DNA from: Vanrija pseudolonga
Taxonomy: Eukaryota > Basidiomycota > Tremellomycetes > Trichosporonales > Trichosporonaceae
Direction: 5' to 3'
Assembly: GCF_020906515.1 (NCBI RefSeq)
Contig: NC_085855.1
Span: 62,001 to 126,000 of the forward strand
DNA: 64,000 nt
The notes beneath the pieces are model-generated. The model ran no database searches and had not been told where the DNA came from. It was given only the letters and a program-made list of their open reading frames with translations. How positions within the stretch are numbered: position 1 is the first letter of the stretch; each line of letters begins with the position of its first letter. Shown in pieces: positions 1 through 9,041 of the stretch. Made by a program: the position numbers and the translations under genes.

Positions 1-484
1 AGCTGCCAGGTTGAAAGTGAGTTGAAGTGAAAGTGCCAAGTGTCGTCGTGCCCTCGAAGCTCGGTTACTGAGACAGGTGGAGTCGTCTCCCAGCAACCAT
101 ATGACCATGGCATGGATCTACGCGCGCATCACAGCGTTGCGCTTCACGTTACTTTGTCACTCTTGGCTCACTCTTCTACTTCTTCTTTCACAGTCATAGC
201 CACGCCGCGCAATCGTTTGTTGCCGGGTCACTGACAATGACGTGCCAAGCCCAACCCCTCGCCACCGCTGACATGCGCTAACACCTTTGCACCGCCGCAA
301 TGTGTCCCGCGTGTCCAACAGACTGACCTCGCTCTTCTATCCTCACTCCTCTCTCATGCCCCTCTCTTCAACTTACAAACCTCTCTTCTGGCTCATCCTC
401 GCCACAGCAGTAATCTTTACATTCACAAGCACGCCGCCGTCGTCGTCATCATCCCCCGCATCCGCACCGCCCAACTTCGCCGCC
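1..484. other. upstream intergenic / 5' leader region
   Basis: No gene is recognisable here. The last 200 bases are CT-rich, as expected of a leader for the SIMPL gene that follows. An in-frame upstream ATG at 356 would add 43 residues with a hydrophobic stretch to that protein. Confidence 0.4.
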
Positions 485-1319
485 ATGGCCACCAACACTG
501 CCGCACCATACACGACGACCTTTCTCCACGTATCCGGCGAGAACCGCGTCGAGCGCACCGCCGAGCTGGCGGACGTGACGCTCAAGACCAAGGTCGAGGG
601 GTACGACCAGGCCGAGGTGCTGCGCGCGTTCAAGGCCGCGTCGGGCGACCTGCTCGACAGCATCGCGTCGATCGCGCCGGAGAAGACTGCGCTCGCCGCC
701 GGGTCTGCCGTTGACGCCGAGTGGCCAGTCAAGCACCAGGACAAGCCGGTTGTACGGTACTCCACTGGCAGGCTGTCGACCTACTCGTGGGCCGAGTCTT
801 CGGGCAAGGCCATCAGCAGCAAGGGCTCGCTGTTTGGCTCGACCCCCGACCCCAACGCCAAGCGGAGACACTTTGCTGAGCAGGTGGTCACGGTCACGTT
901 CCACGACTTTGCCTCGCTCGAGGTGTTTGTGACCAAGGCACTGGTGAGTAGGGCGGTGATGGCAGGACTGACACCGCGCGCAGGCCAAGAAGCACGTCGA
1001 GTTTGTCAACATCTCCTGGCGGCTGTCGCGCGTGACACGCAAGGCGCTCCAGTCGACAGTGTACGCCGCGGCCGTCCTCGACGCCAAGGAGCGCGCCCTC
1101 GACATCCTTGCGCCGCTGTCCGACGCGCCGCCGCGCCTCAAGGCCGTGGAAGTGCACGACAGCTCGGCCGGCGTCGGCGGCAACGTCCAGGCGTACGCTA
1201 CGCGCGAAGCCATGTTCGGCGCGTCGAGCAGCAAGGTCGACGACAGCAGGATCAGCTTTGTGCCCGAGCCGATCGGGCACAGCGTCACGTTGCAGGTCAA
1301 GTGGGTGGTGCTCGAGTAG
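485..1319 (+). CDS. SIMPL-domain (DUF541-type) protein
   Basis: Two exons, 485..943 and 984..1319, joined in phase 0 across a 40-nt intron (GTGAGT...CTGAC...CAG), give 264 residues. The opening HVSGENRVERTAELADVTL and the alternating beta/helix pattern over nearly the whole protein match the SIMPL/DUF541 fold. That family is widespread in bacteria, where it is called an oxidative-stress or periplasmic protein, and it also occurs in fungi; its biochemical function is not established. I chose the ATG at 485 because its context (gccgccATGg) is optimal and fungal relatives start just before the HVSGE motif. An in-frame ATG at 356 in weak context would add a hydrophobic N-terminus (FWLILATAVIFTF) that could act as a signal anchor. 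Leaky scanning could therefore give two forms. The family call is fairly secure; the start is less so. Confidence 0.72.
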
Positions 1320-2072
1320 CGCAGCAGTGAGGGGCGCGCGGTTGGTTCTCGTGACGTGGAGGGGGGGTGGCGCCGTGCACTGAGGTTCCGAGAAGCAGTT
1401 TGCATATAGCGCGAGCGTAACATACACAAGTTTCTACAAGAGCATCGTTGATAGCAGCAGTCGATAGTCGTTGTGCATACAAGTACAGGTAGCCGTCGTC
1501 GTCACTGCCCGCTGTCTCCTCGGCCCGACTCGGCATTCCCGCCTGCCCTCCATCCCGAAGAGAGTAGGCAGACACCCAACAGCCTCATGGGCTCTGCCCA
1601 ACGCGTCGCATCGAGCCTCTCAGCCCATCTCCCATCCCATCTCCACCTCCTTTCCATTCCGCCGACTGACCGACGTGACTGACCTTTTGCTTGCCGAGGT
1701 GGTGACTGAACAAAGAATGGTTCGTGACGCGCGTGGAAGATCGCGTCGGGGTCGGTCACATGACGGATTTTCCGTCGTACGATCCGATCGCTCCGGCCGG
1801 ACGGTGCGCGTGCCGGTCTTCAGGAAGTTTGTGACGGGCACCTAGTTGGCTGGGGCTGCAGCGGGCAGAGAGAGCCGAGAGTGACCGCATTGTAGAGGTC
1901 AACGAGGAGGCAGGGAGGGTGGGCGCGGCAGGCAGCTGGCTCGGGGCCAGGAGGATGCCGGCCTTAATATCACTGGCGAGCTACCTCGAGTTACATCACA
2001 CCCCTTACAACTCACATCACACTCATCTTGCTAGCTAGCCCAACCCGCTCAACTCGCTCACACTCGTTCACA
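1320..2072. other. intergenic region, promoter of the EXPERA-like gene
   Basis: This lies between the stop of the SIMPL gene and the next start. It probably holds the terminator of the first gene and the promoter of the second. I see no gene, repeat or clear TATA box; the 80 bases before the next ATG are AC/CT-rich, leader-like sequence. Confidence 0.4.
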
Positions 2073-3158
2073 ATGTCCACCTTTGTCGTTCCGCAATGGA
2101 TCAGGCTCTGGCTCGGCCTCAGCACCATCATCGTCATCTGGGGTGAGTGGGCGCAAGAGCGCATCTCGCCGGCAGCCCCAGCCCCTCCTATCCGCCGTCC
2201 GCACACGAATGCTAACAGCCCAGACATCGGATACTGCTTCATGCGCCCCCGGAGTATGCCCGGCGGCGACCTGTCGTGGATCTGGGGCCCATACAAGTGA
2301 GTAGGCTGCGCGGATCGGCACGCAGGCTGGCCAGGCGGTGAATGCCGCGTCGAGGGCTTGGCATTGCGGTGAATGCGCGAGGCTTGACTCTGGGTGACGA
2401 GTGACGAGCTCGACGACGAGCTCGAGTCGCGTCCAACTTGTGCCCAACTTTTATGGCACGATGTGCGATGCGATGCGCGAGCGAGCGCGTTGTGCCTCGC
2501 GCCGCGACCGCCCGTGGCCTGGCCTGGCCATCGCGCATGCCCGCCCGGCGCCCCACCCCCACTTCCATCGCGGCTTGCAATCCCACTCACACCCCCAGCC
2601 TCTTCCCCTACGCCGACGTCGACTGGGTGTACGGTTTCGACGCGTACAACTCTGGTGACGGCTTCACCAACGCACAGGGTGGGTTCCTGCTCCGACCGCA
2701 AATCGCACGGCTAACCCAACCGCAGCGTTCATGAACGTCATCGAGGTCATCCTCAACCTCACCACCTACTTCCTCGGCGACTCGCCCGCCGCCCCCGTCA
2801 CTGGCCTCATCGCGCTCGTCATGACTGCGTCCAAGACGGACCTGTACTTTCTCCAGGGTGAGTGGGACGATGCGGTCTGGGACGATGCCGGCTTGCGTCA
2901 GCCGGACTCCGGGCCCTGATATCCCGCTCTGGGGCGCTGACACACACAGACTACTTCTGCGGCTGGTGCAAGACGGGCCACAACTCGCCCGCCGTCTGGT
3001 GGGGCGTCTTCTTCGCCACCAACGGCATGTGGATCATCGTCCCTACCATTGCGTCGTTTGTGCTCGCGTCGGGCCTCATCAAGTCGGTCGTCTCCAACGC
3101 CGCCAAGCCGCGCGCCAACGGCTACTCGAACGGCAACGCCAAGGTCAAGGCGCTCTAA
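2073..3158 (+). CDS. EXPERA-domain (emopamil-binding-like) membrane protein
   Basis: Five exons, 2073..2142, 2224..2296, 2599..2678, 2726..2857 and 2950..3158, keep frame at every junction and give 187 residues. Introns are 81, 302, 47 and 92 nt; the 302-nt one is the longest I found in the window. The protein has four hydrophobic segments, and polar/aromatic stretches such as WDIGYCF, GDGFTNAQ and KTDLYFLQDYF that fit the EXPERA superfamily (EBP sterol isomerase, TMEM97, TM6SF2). Members act in the ER membrane on sterols or related lipids. I cannot assign sterol isomerase activity to this member, because the fungal branch it resembles is uncharacterised. The C-terminus is short, polar and ends in KVKAL. 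Confidence 0.7.
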
Positions 3159-3509
3159 GGGCGCCTGCCGGGGCGCTCGATGGCGCGGGAGGCACACACG
3201 GAAAAGAAGTAGAACAGTGGTAGAGAATGTATGTGGTCGCGGATGCGGCGTGCGAGGGCTAACGGCCTGCGAGGGACACTGACCCGGCTCACACCGCTGA
3301 CGCAGTCGCACTGCCCACCCCACAGACCATGAAGATGAATCGGACCTACAATATTCGTTCCGGACGAACTGCAGGAGGGTATGAACAAGGAGATGGAGGC
3401 GGGGGCGGGCCTAGAATGCAATGTTTGTGTGGGAGAAGGGGTCGATGGAGCTGGTGCTCATTGTGGCTCGCCGGAAGCGCTCGCGGCTGGCGTCGCTAGC
3501 GCCGCGTGC
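3159..3509. other. convergent 3' intergenic gap
   Basis: The region separates two converging genes (EXPERA-like on plus, DPBB protein on minus) and should carry both 3' ends. No further feature is visible. Confidence 0.4.
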
Positions 3510-5612
3510 TCACTGGAACACCCAGGTCATGGGGAAGATACCGTCCTCGACCTTGTTGTTGTGGAGCGCGTTCCAAAGCGAGGGGGTGAGGTCGAGCGAG
3601 CCAAAGTCGCAGCCCGACGCACAGCGGTCCTGGAAGGTACCGACGACCGTGTTGCCCGTCACGCTGTCGGTGATGACAATGTTCTTGCCGCACACCGCGT
3701 CGGCGCCGAGCGCGTCAAACTGGTCCTTGTCGAGGCCGACAATGTACTGGTCGTCGCTGAACAGCTGGCCGTTGCACGCGACGCGGCCAGACGACTGGCC
3801 CTCGTTCTGCGACGGGTCACCGAGGTTGTAGTAGGTCGCGGTACCGCTGAAGCGCTCGACGTTGGCAGGGGCGGCGGAAGGAGCGGGGGCGGGGGCGGGG
3901 GCAGCCGAAGGGGCGGGGGCGTCGGGGACAGGAATGGGAGAGGTCGAGGGGGCAGCGTCAGAGACGGTAGAGTCCGACGAGGTGGTGGTCGAGTTGGCCC
4001 CCGAAGCCGAGGTCGCGTCGACGCCGCCAGTGGTCGCGTTGGTGTCAGTGGTGCCCGACGAGATCGAGGTGGTGTTGACCGGCGTAACAACAGTGTCGGT
4101 CACGCCGCTCTCAACCGAGGTCGTGTTGCCGGGAACAGTGGTGGTGTCAGTGGTGCCGGTGGAGACGGACGTGGAGTCGGTCACGTCGGTGGAGTTCGAG
4201 CCGCCGACGGACGACGTGGTGTCGGTAGTGCCGGACGACGTGGCGGGGACAGGGGCCGAGGACACCGAGTCCGAGCCCGAGCCGGCCGAGGTCGACATGG
4301 TGGTGGTCGTGCCGTCGGTGGTGCTGGTGGTCGTGTCGGCACCAGCATCGATGGAGGAAGCGTCGGAACCGCCAGTCGACGACGTCGTGTCGGTCGAGCC
4401 CGAGGTCGAGGTGCTGACGTCGGCAGGAGGGGAGCTCACCGAGCCCCAGCCGGAAGCGTTGGACGAGGTGGTCGTGGTGGTAGTGTCGGCACCGGTGTCC
4501 TCCTCGTCGTCACAGTAGGGCACGTCGTCCTCGCCGTCGTCGCCGGTGATGGTGTCGTCAGAGCCAGTGGCGGTGTCGTCGGAGCCAGCGTCGACGGTGG
4601 CGGAGTCGTCGGCGCCGTTGCCGGTCTCCTCGTCATCGCAGTCGGTGTCGTCCTCGACATCGTTGTCACCGTCGTCGTCCTCGCAGTCATCGTCAGCGCC
4701 GTCAGTGCCGTCGGTGGCAGTAGTGGTGTCATCGGCACCAGTGCTGGCGGAGGTGTCATCACCGCCCGAGGTTGAGCCGGATGCCGAGGCATCACCAGCG
4801 CCCGAGGTGGTCGAGGCCGACTGGTCTGAGCCAGAGCTCGACGACGAGACACCGTCAGCGCCCGAGGTCGAGGTGGTGGTGGCAGAGGCATCGGCACCCG
4901 ACGACGAGGCGTCACCAGCACCCGAGGTGGTCGAGGCCGACGAGTCGGAACCGGAGCTGGACGACGTGGCACCGTCCGAGCCAGAAGTCGAGGTCGTCGA
5001 GGTCGAGGTGGTGGCGGAGGAGTCGTCGCCACCGGTGGCGGTGGTGTCGTCGTCGTCGGTGCAGTCCTCGACGTCGTCGTCGCCGGAGTCATCGGCACCA
5101 TCATCGCCCGAGTCATCGGAGGCGTCATCGCCGCTGTCGTCACCAGAGTCGGTGCCGGAGGCATCGCTGCCGGAGGTGGAGCCCGAGGCGTCGGTACCGG
5201 AGCTGGTGGCGGAGGCGTCGCCGCCACTGGCAGTCGGAGGCTGCGTCGGGGTCGTGGGAACGGCCGAGACCGCCGGGGTAGGGTCGGTAACGTCGCCATT
5301 GGCGCCGTCGGTGCCGTCCTCCTCGCAGTCACCGTCGTCAGCGCCAGTGGTGGCGCTCGAGTCGTCGGAGCCCGAAACGGACGAGCCGGCGCCACTGTTG
5401 CCACTGGTGGTGGTGCTGGACGCCGCCCAGCCAGCAGGCGGGGTCCAGCCGTGGCCCGTGGCCCAGTCCTCGCAGTCGCATTTCGCGAGGCCGTGGTGCC
5501 CGTGCCGCTTGTGGAGGTTGTTGCGTGCCCATGCGCGCTCGTTGGGGATCGGGCTGGCAGACACGAGGGTGGAGAGGAGCGCAAAGAGCGCGAGGGTGTG
5601 GGTCATCAACAT
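3510..5612 (-). CDS. secreted Ser/Thr/Asp-rich protein with C-terminal RlpA/expansin-like double-psi barrel
   Basis: This is a single open frame of 700 residues. Residues 1-19 are a clear signal peptide (MLMTHTLALFALLSTLVSA), and a KR pair near residue 36 could be a Kex2 site. Residues 50-585 are low-complexity Ser/Thr/Ala/Asp/Gly, probably a heavily O-glycosylated stalk. Two 40-residue direct repeats span about 208-279 (coding bases 4774-4991). The last 115 residues form a double-psi beta-barrel domain: GTATYY near its start, CGK in the middle, then DRC..GC..GSLDLTPSLW. This pattern is known from RlpA-like, barwin and expansin-related fungal proteins. The protein likely sits in or is shed from the cell wall; the barrel may bind or loosen polysaccharide, which is inference. 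Unusually, isolated Cys residues sit inside acidic clusters spaced through the stalk. An ATG two codons downstream (5606) is an alternative start. Confidence 0.8.
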   Translation of the reverse strand: MLMTHTLALFALLSTLVSASPIPNERAWARNNLHKRHGHHGLAKCDCEDWATGHGWTPPAGWAASSTTTSGNSGAGSSVSGSDDSSATTGADDGDCEEDGTDGANGDVTDPTPAVSAVPTTPTQPPTASGGDASATSSGTDASGSTSGSDASGTDSGDDSGDDASDDSGDDGADDSGDDDVEDCTDDDDTTATGGDDSSATTSTSTTSTSGSDGATSSSSGSDSSASTTSGAGDASSSGADASATTTSTSGADGVSSSSSGSDQSASTTSGAGDASASGSTSGGDDTSASTGADDTTTATDGTDGADDDCEDDDGDNDVEDDTDCDDEETGNGADDSATVDAGSDDTATGSDDTITGDDGEDDVPYCDDEEDTGADTTTTTTSSNASGWGSVSSPPADVSTSTSGSTDTTSSTGGSDASSIDAGADTTTSTTDGTTTTMSTSAGSGSDSVSSAPVPATSSGTTDTTSSVGGSNSTDVTDSTSVSTGTTDTTTVPGNTTSVESGVTDTVVTPVNTTSISSGTTDTNATTGGVDATSASGANSTTTSSDSTVSDAAPSTSPIPVPDAPAPSAAPAPAPAPSAAPANVERFSGTATYYNLGDPSQNEGQSSGRVACNGQLFSDDQYIVGLDKDQFDALGADAVCGKNIVITDSVTGNTVVGTFQDRCASGCDFGSLDLTPSLWNALHNNKVEDGIFPMTWVFQ
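4774..4991 (-). repeat. two-copy 120-bp direct repeat in the stalk of the DPBB protein
   Basis: Translated on the minus strand, residues 208-239 and 248-279 align almost residue for residue at a 40-residue offset (both contain SSSSGSD.SASTTSGAGDAS). This is a coding tandem duplication within the low-complexity stalk. Confidence 0.7.
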
Positions 5613-6370
5613 GGCGGGAAAGGAGTGAGGTGTTGTGGCCGTGGGGGAGGAGAGAGGGGGGAGGTTGGGGGGAGAAGAAAGAGGAGGAGAGCTGGAGGCA
5701 GTAGTAGAGTATAGAATGAGTGTCTGGAGCTCGGCACAGCCAGTGAGTAAGAGTGTAGTGGTGTGGTTGCGAGATGCGGTTGGTGCTTTTGTCGTGCTGC
5801 GGTGCGTGGGGGGGTGTTAGTACTAGTCAGTGGGACGAGGGGAGGGTCAGCGGGTCTCTGGCAGGTATTGTGCGCGAGAAGACGTGGGAGGGACGAGGGC
5901 CGCAGAGGGGGGGGGTGATGAGGAGGTCGATGCGGGGGAGGTGTGTGCGCGGTGCGCGCCGGCGTCCTGTTTCGGCATGTCGGGGGTGGTGGTGTCCTTT
6001 GCCGTGACGAGGACGAGGGACTCGGGGGTGCAGTGTGCTCGACACGCACTTCTAGCATGGCGTTGGTGTTGATACTATTCTAGACTTGAAACCAAGCACG
6101 CTTGAAATCAACTCGCGCCAGACGTAGAACCTACGAAGCGACTATGCACCCACTGTAGCCTTGCGGTCGCGTCTCTTGGCGTCGACGACGTCCACGCGTG
6201 CCAGTCACGTCGCGCCACCAACACCGTGCGCCGCCACACGCGCCACGAGTCCACGAGTCCACGCCAGAACAATGCGGTAGGCTACGCTCGCTCACTTTCC
6301 GACTCTATGCGGTATGCACTACGACGTGACTGAACAAGCCAGTCCCAGGGTACTACGCCAATGCATGCCA
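5613..6370. other. upstream region of the DPBB gene
   Basis: The first 450 bases are G/A-rich on the plus strand (CT-rich in the sense of the minus-strand gene), typical of a fungal leader and promoter. The remainder, 6060-6370, separates this promoter from the truncated F-box-like copy. I see no gene in it. Confidence 0.4.
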
Positions 6371-6748
6371 CTACTCGCGCCTCGGACCGGGGCGCTCCGC
6401 CGCCCCGTCGGGCAACCCGCTGCTCTTCCTCTTCGTCCCCGCTTTCACCGACGCCATGTCCACCGCTTCCTCCCGCCCACTCTGGCCCCGCTCGAACCAG
6501 TACCGCTCCTCACCCACGACACGGCGATACTCGCTCGCCAGGACAATCTTGACGCCGTCGAGGGCCGCATCGAGCTCGGCGTCCGAGGCATACTGGTCCC
6601 TCACAGTGCCAATCAGGGGGTGCCCATTCGTCGAAATGTGCCAGAGCTCAGCGCGTATCCGCGCACATGGTTCCCTTGGATCGCTAGGCCGATAACGAGG
6701 CCAGGGCTGGATATCGTCGTCGACCGCCAGCGTCCAGAATTGCATGCC
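6371..6748 (-). pseudogene. truncated duplicate of the 3' end of the neighbouring F-box-like gene
   Basis: The minus-strand frame from about 6745 to 6371 encodes roughly 124 residues that align with the last ~120 residues of the gene at 6750-7892. MQFWTLAVDDDIQPW matches LTLDWTIVADDNLHV, VVGEERYWFERGQ matches EVGAERYWCERGF, and both end in a basic KRK/KRR tail. The copy starts about 5 bp after the stop codon of the full gene and lacks everything encoding the first two thirds. An ATG at 6745 exists, so a short product is possible. The simplest reading is a partial tandem duplication left as a fragment, with the protein sequence already well diverged. Confidence 0.65.
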
Positions 6749-6749
6749 A

Positions 6750-7892
6750 CTACCTCCGCTTCTGTGCCACCTCCTCCGCGCCTTCAGGCGATGCACTTCT
6801 CCTCCGCTTTGTCCCAGCCTCCGACGGCTCCAGCGCCTCCGCCTTTGGCGGGAACCCCCGCTCGCACCAGTACCGCTCCGCCCCGACCTCGGCGATATAC
6901 TGGGACCTAGTGACGATCCGCACCCTCGCCGTGAGGGCATCCACAAAGTCCTCCTCGTTGTCGTAGTCGCCCCATCCTCCCCACTGGCCCGGAGCGTACG
7001 CGCGGATCTTCTCACGGAGACAGTCACAAACGTCGCCGGGGAGGCCGAAGGGGTCCTGGACGTGGAGGTTGTCGTCGGCTACGATCGTCCAGTCTAGTGT
7101 GAGAGTTTGTCCTACGACCAAGAGGAGGCTGTTGAGGACGCGGTCCATATAACGTTGCGTTGGTTCCCCAGAATTCTCGTACACGTGTGCAATGACGGAC
7201 TTGATCCGCGAGCCGGGTACCTTGCTCTGCAGCGGCAGGCGGACGGCGTCGACCTGATACGCAGCGGCGATACCGGAGTAGGGGTCGCGCCCAGGGACAT
7301 TGAGCACAAGGGTAGCTGGCATCGAGAACCGGCTGGATACGCGCTGGATGCGCGGTTCGGAGGAGAGAGAGTGGTCTCTCCACGTACTCATTTCTTTGTG
7401 AAGGATGAGGGTGCGTGCCGCAAATGGTGTGAAGTAGGTCTCTCCGCGGAGCGTCTCGAGGTCGGTGCGGACGGCGCCCAGCAGGTCACCGTCGTGGTAC
7501 GGCCCGACGGCCGGCATCTGCCTGCGGCAGATACCGGGGCCGAGGACGTCGACGTGCTTCGTGTGTCGTAGGAGCCGGGCACACGCTTCGCGCTCGGCAG
7601 GGGTGCCGTCGGCGCGCAGGCCGGGCACCCGGCGCTGGCCGTCGGCGCCGAAGAGCCCAGTGATGGCTATTGGCCGGGAAGCGGCGGCCGCAGTGGAGCC
7701 GAGGACGCCGTCTACAGAAGACGAGGGCACCTCTTTTAGGCCAAACTCGACGGCGACGTGCGAGCAAAGAACGGCATCCGCCTGGTCCTTGTACCCCCGC
7801 GACACGCCGCGCAGGGCCACGGGGTCGACCGCGAGCGTGTAGTCGAGAATCTGTTCCACGATGTGTGGGTACGATTCGATTGCGAGCGACAT
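6750..7892 (-). CDS. F-box-like protein of unknown function
   Basis: This is an uninterrupted frame of 380 residues. The first ~45 residues (YPHIVEQILDYTLAVDPVALRGVSR) have the spacing of an F-box-like helix bundle. The middle has alternating hydrophobic strands (TLVLNVP, VRLPLQSKV, IKSVIAHVYEN, LTLDWTIVADD) like the beta-strands of solenoid proteins, and the C-terminus is a basic tail (GTKRRRSAS...AQKRR) that could be a nuclear signal. It is paralogous to the gene at 9042-10355: SQYIAEVGAERYW here corresponds to DQWKKHVGDETFL there. A partial copy of its 3' end lies immediately downstream. A role as a substrate adaptor is only a guess from the F-box-like N-terminus. No introns are needed. 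Confidence 0.6.
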   Translation of the reverse strand: MSLAIESYPHIVEQILDYTLAVDPVALRGVSRGYKDQADAVLCSHVAVEFGLKEVPSSSVDGVLGSTAAAASRPIAITGLFGADGQRRVPGLRADGTPAEREACARLLRHTKHVDVLGPGICRRQMPAVGPYHDGDLLGAVRTDLETLRGETYFTPFAARTLILHKEMSTWRDHSLSSEPRIQRVSSRFSMPATLVLNVPGRDPYSGIAAAYQVDAVRLPLQSKVPGSRIKSVIAHVYENSGEPTQRYMDRVLNSLLLVVGQTLTLDWTIVADDNLHVQDPFGLPGDVCDCLREKIRAYAPGQWGGWGDYDNEEDFVDALTARVRIVTRSQYIAEVGAERYWCERGFPPKAEALEPSEAGTKRRRSASPEGAEEVAQKRR

Positions 7893-8289
7893 GGTGTGAG
7901 GAGCGTTGCCAGAGTCGAGGAATGGGACGGAGTTGCACTAGGCGTCATGGCATGGGCACGTGCGGCTGTGGCGTCGGGTCAGCTGCCCACAACCTCCGAC
8001 AGTCTGTTGTTGTCGTGGCGGCTCGTTGAACGCGAGAGGGATAGCGTGCCACTGGGACTGCTGACATCAGCGCACACAGCATGTCGATCCCGGGGATCCC
8101 TCTGCTCGATGCGCGGTGTGTTTGTACAGCTCTGAACAGCGTCCCCATCGAGTCGTGTGCCACATGCCCCATCGTCGTCGCGGGCATGACGTCTCGATGC
8201 CCGCGCGGAACCAAACAAAAGGGGATCGAGTCGGTGTCACATCGCACCGCATAAAGATCGTCAACGACAACTCACTATCTCTCCCTCTC
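7893..8289. other. divergent promoter region
   Basis: This separates the minus-strand F-box-like gene and the plus-strand endonuclease V-like gene, so it should hold both promoters. No TATA box or repeat is evident. Confidence 0.4.
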
Positions 8290-8907
8290 ATGACAATGAC
8301 AACAGACGCACCAGCACCATCACACGCCCCTGGCCCCATCCTGGCCATCGACGTGCAGTACAAGGACACGGAAACCACGTCGACGGGGTACGCCGCCGGC
8401 GTCCTCTTCGACAGGTGGGACGCAGCGGCCCCGACACACACCTACACGTACGTGCACGCCAATGCGGAGCCGTACGTCGCCGGGTCGTTCTTCAAGCGCG
8501 AGCTCCCGCCCATCCTGGCCTTGATCGCCGCTGCGCCAGTACCGCCGCGCACGATCGTCGTCGACGGGTTCGTCGACCTCGTCTCGGAGGCGGGCGTGAA
8601 GCCCGGGCTTGGGCGGCGCCTGTTCGAGCACTTGGGCGGCGAGGTGGTCGTTATCGGCGTCGCGAAGAATCCGTTCCGGACGAAGCGTGAGGACGCGGGG
8701 AAAGACGAGCCGACGACACCCGGCCTCAACACACATCCCGGCGAGGTGTTCCGCGGCGCCTCGGGCCGTGCGCTCTACGTCACTGCCGCCGGCGTGAGCC
8801 AGGACACCGCGATGGCCCTCGTCAAGGCCATGCACGGAGACAATAGGCAGCCAACAATGCTCAAGCTTGTCGACCGCGAGTCGAGGGACGCGGCGTTGCG
8901 GGGGTAG
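8290..8907 (+). CDS. endonuclease V-like protein, compact bacterial type
   Basis: The frame encodes 205 residues from the ATG at 8290 (an ATG two codons later is equally usable). LAIDVQY (D21), YVAGSFFKRELP (E71) and IVVDGF (D92) occupy the positions of the three carboxylates of endonuclease V (D35, E89, D110 in E. coli Nfi). IGVAKNPF and GRALYVTAAG are further family blocks. Endonuclease V cuts nucleic acid 3' of deoxyinosine or inosine. The short length and the block order recall small bacterial homologs rather than the longer eukaryotic enzyme. With no intron in an intron-rich region, acquisition from bacteria is plausible but unproven. The YIPG wedge of the classical enzyme is replaced by YVAG. 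Confidence 0.75.
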   Translation: MTMTTDAPAPSHAPGPILAIDVQYKDTETTSTGYAAGVLFDRWDAAAPTHTYTYVHANAEPYVAGSFFKRELPPILALIAAAPVPPRTIVVDGFVDLVSEAGVKPGLGRRLFEHLGGEVVVIGVAKNPFRTKREDAGKDEPTTPGLNTHPGEVFRGASGRALYVTAAGVSQDTAMALVKAMHGDNRQPTMLKLVDRESRDAALRG

Positions 8908-9041
8908 CGGGGGCACCGATCACGACACGACACTAGTCCGTGGGCCTCGGCGTGGCCCCGCGGAGAAACGACACCGACGACCACGCATGACTGCATACAC
9001 TACAACCGCCTCACGGTCATACAACATGAATCATGTGCACC

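Noticed and set aside
3381-4775. Long plus-strand frame (464 codons) opposite the DPBB gene
   Set aside because: It is Gly/Arg/Val low-complexity sequence mirroring the GC-rich codon repeats of the real minus-strand gene; no domain or start support.
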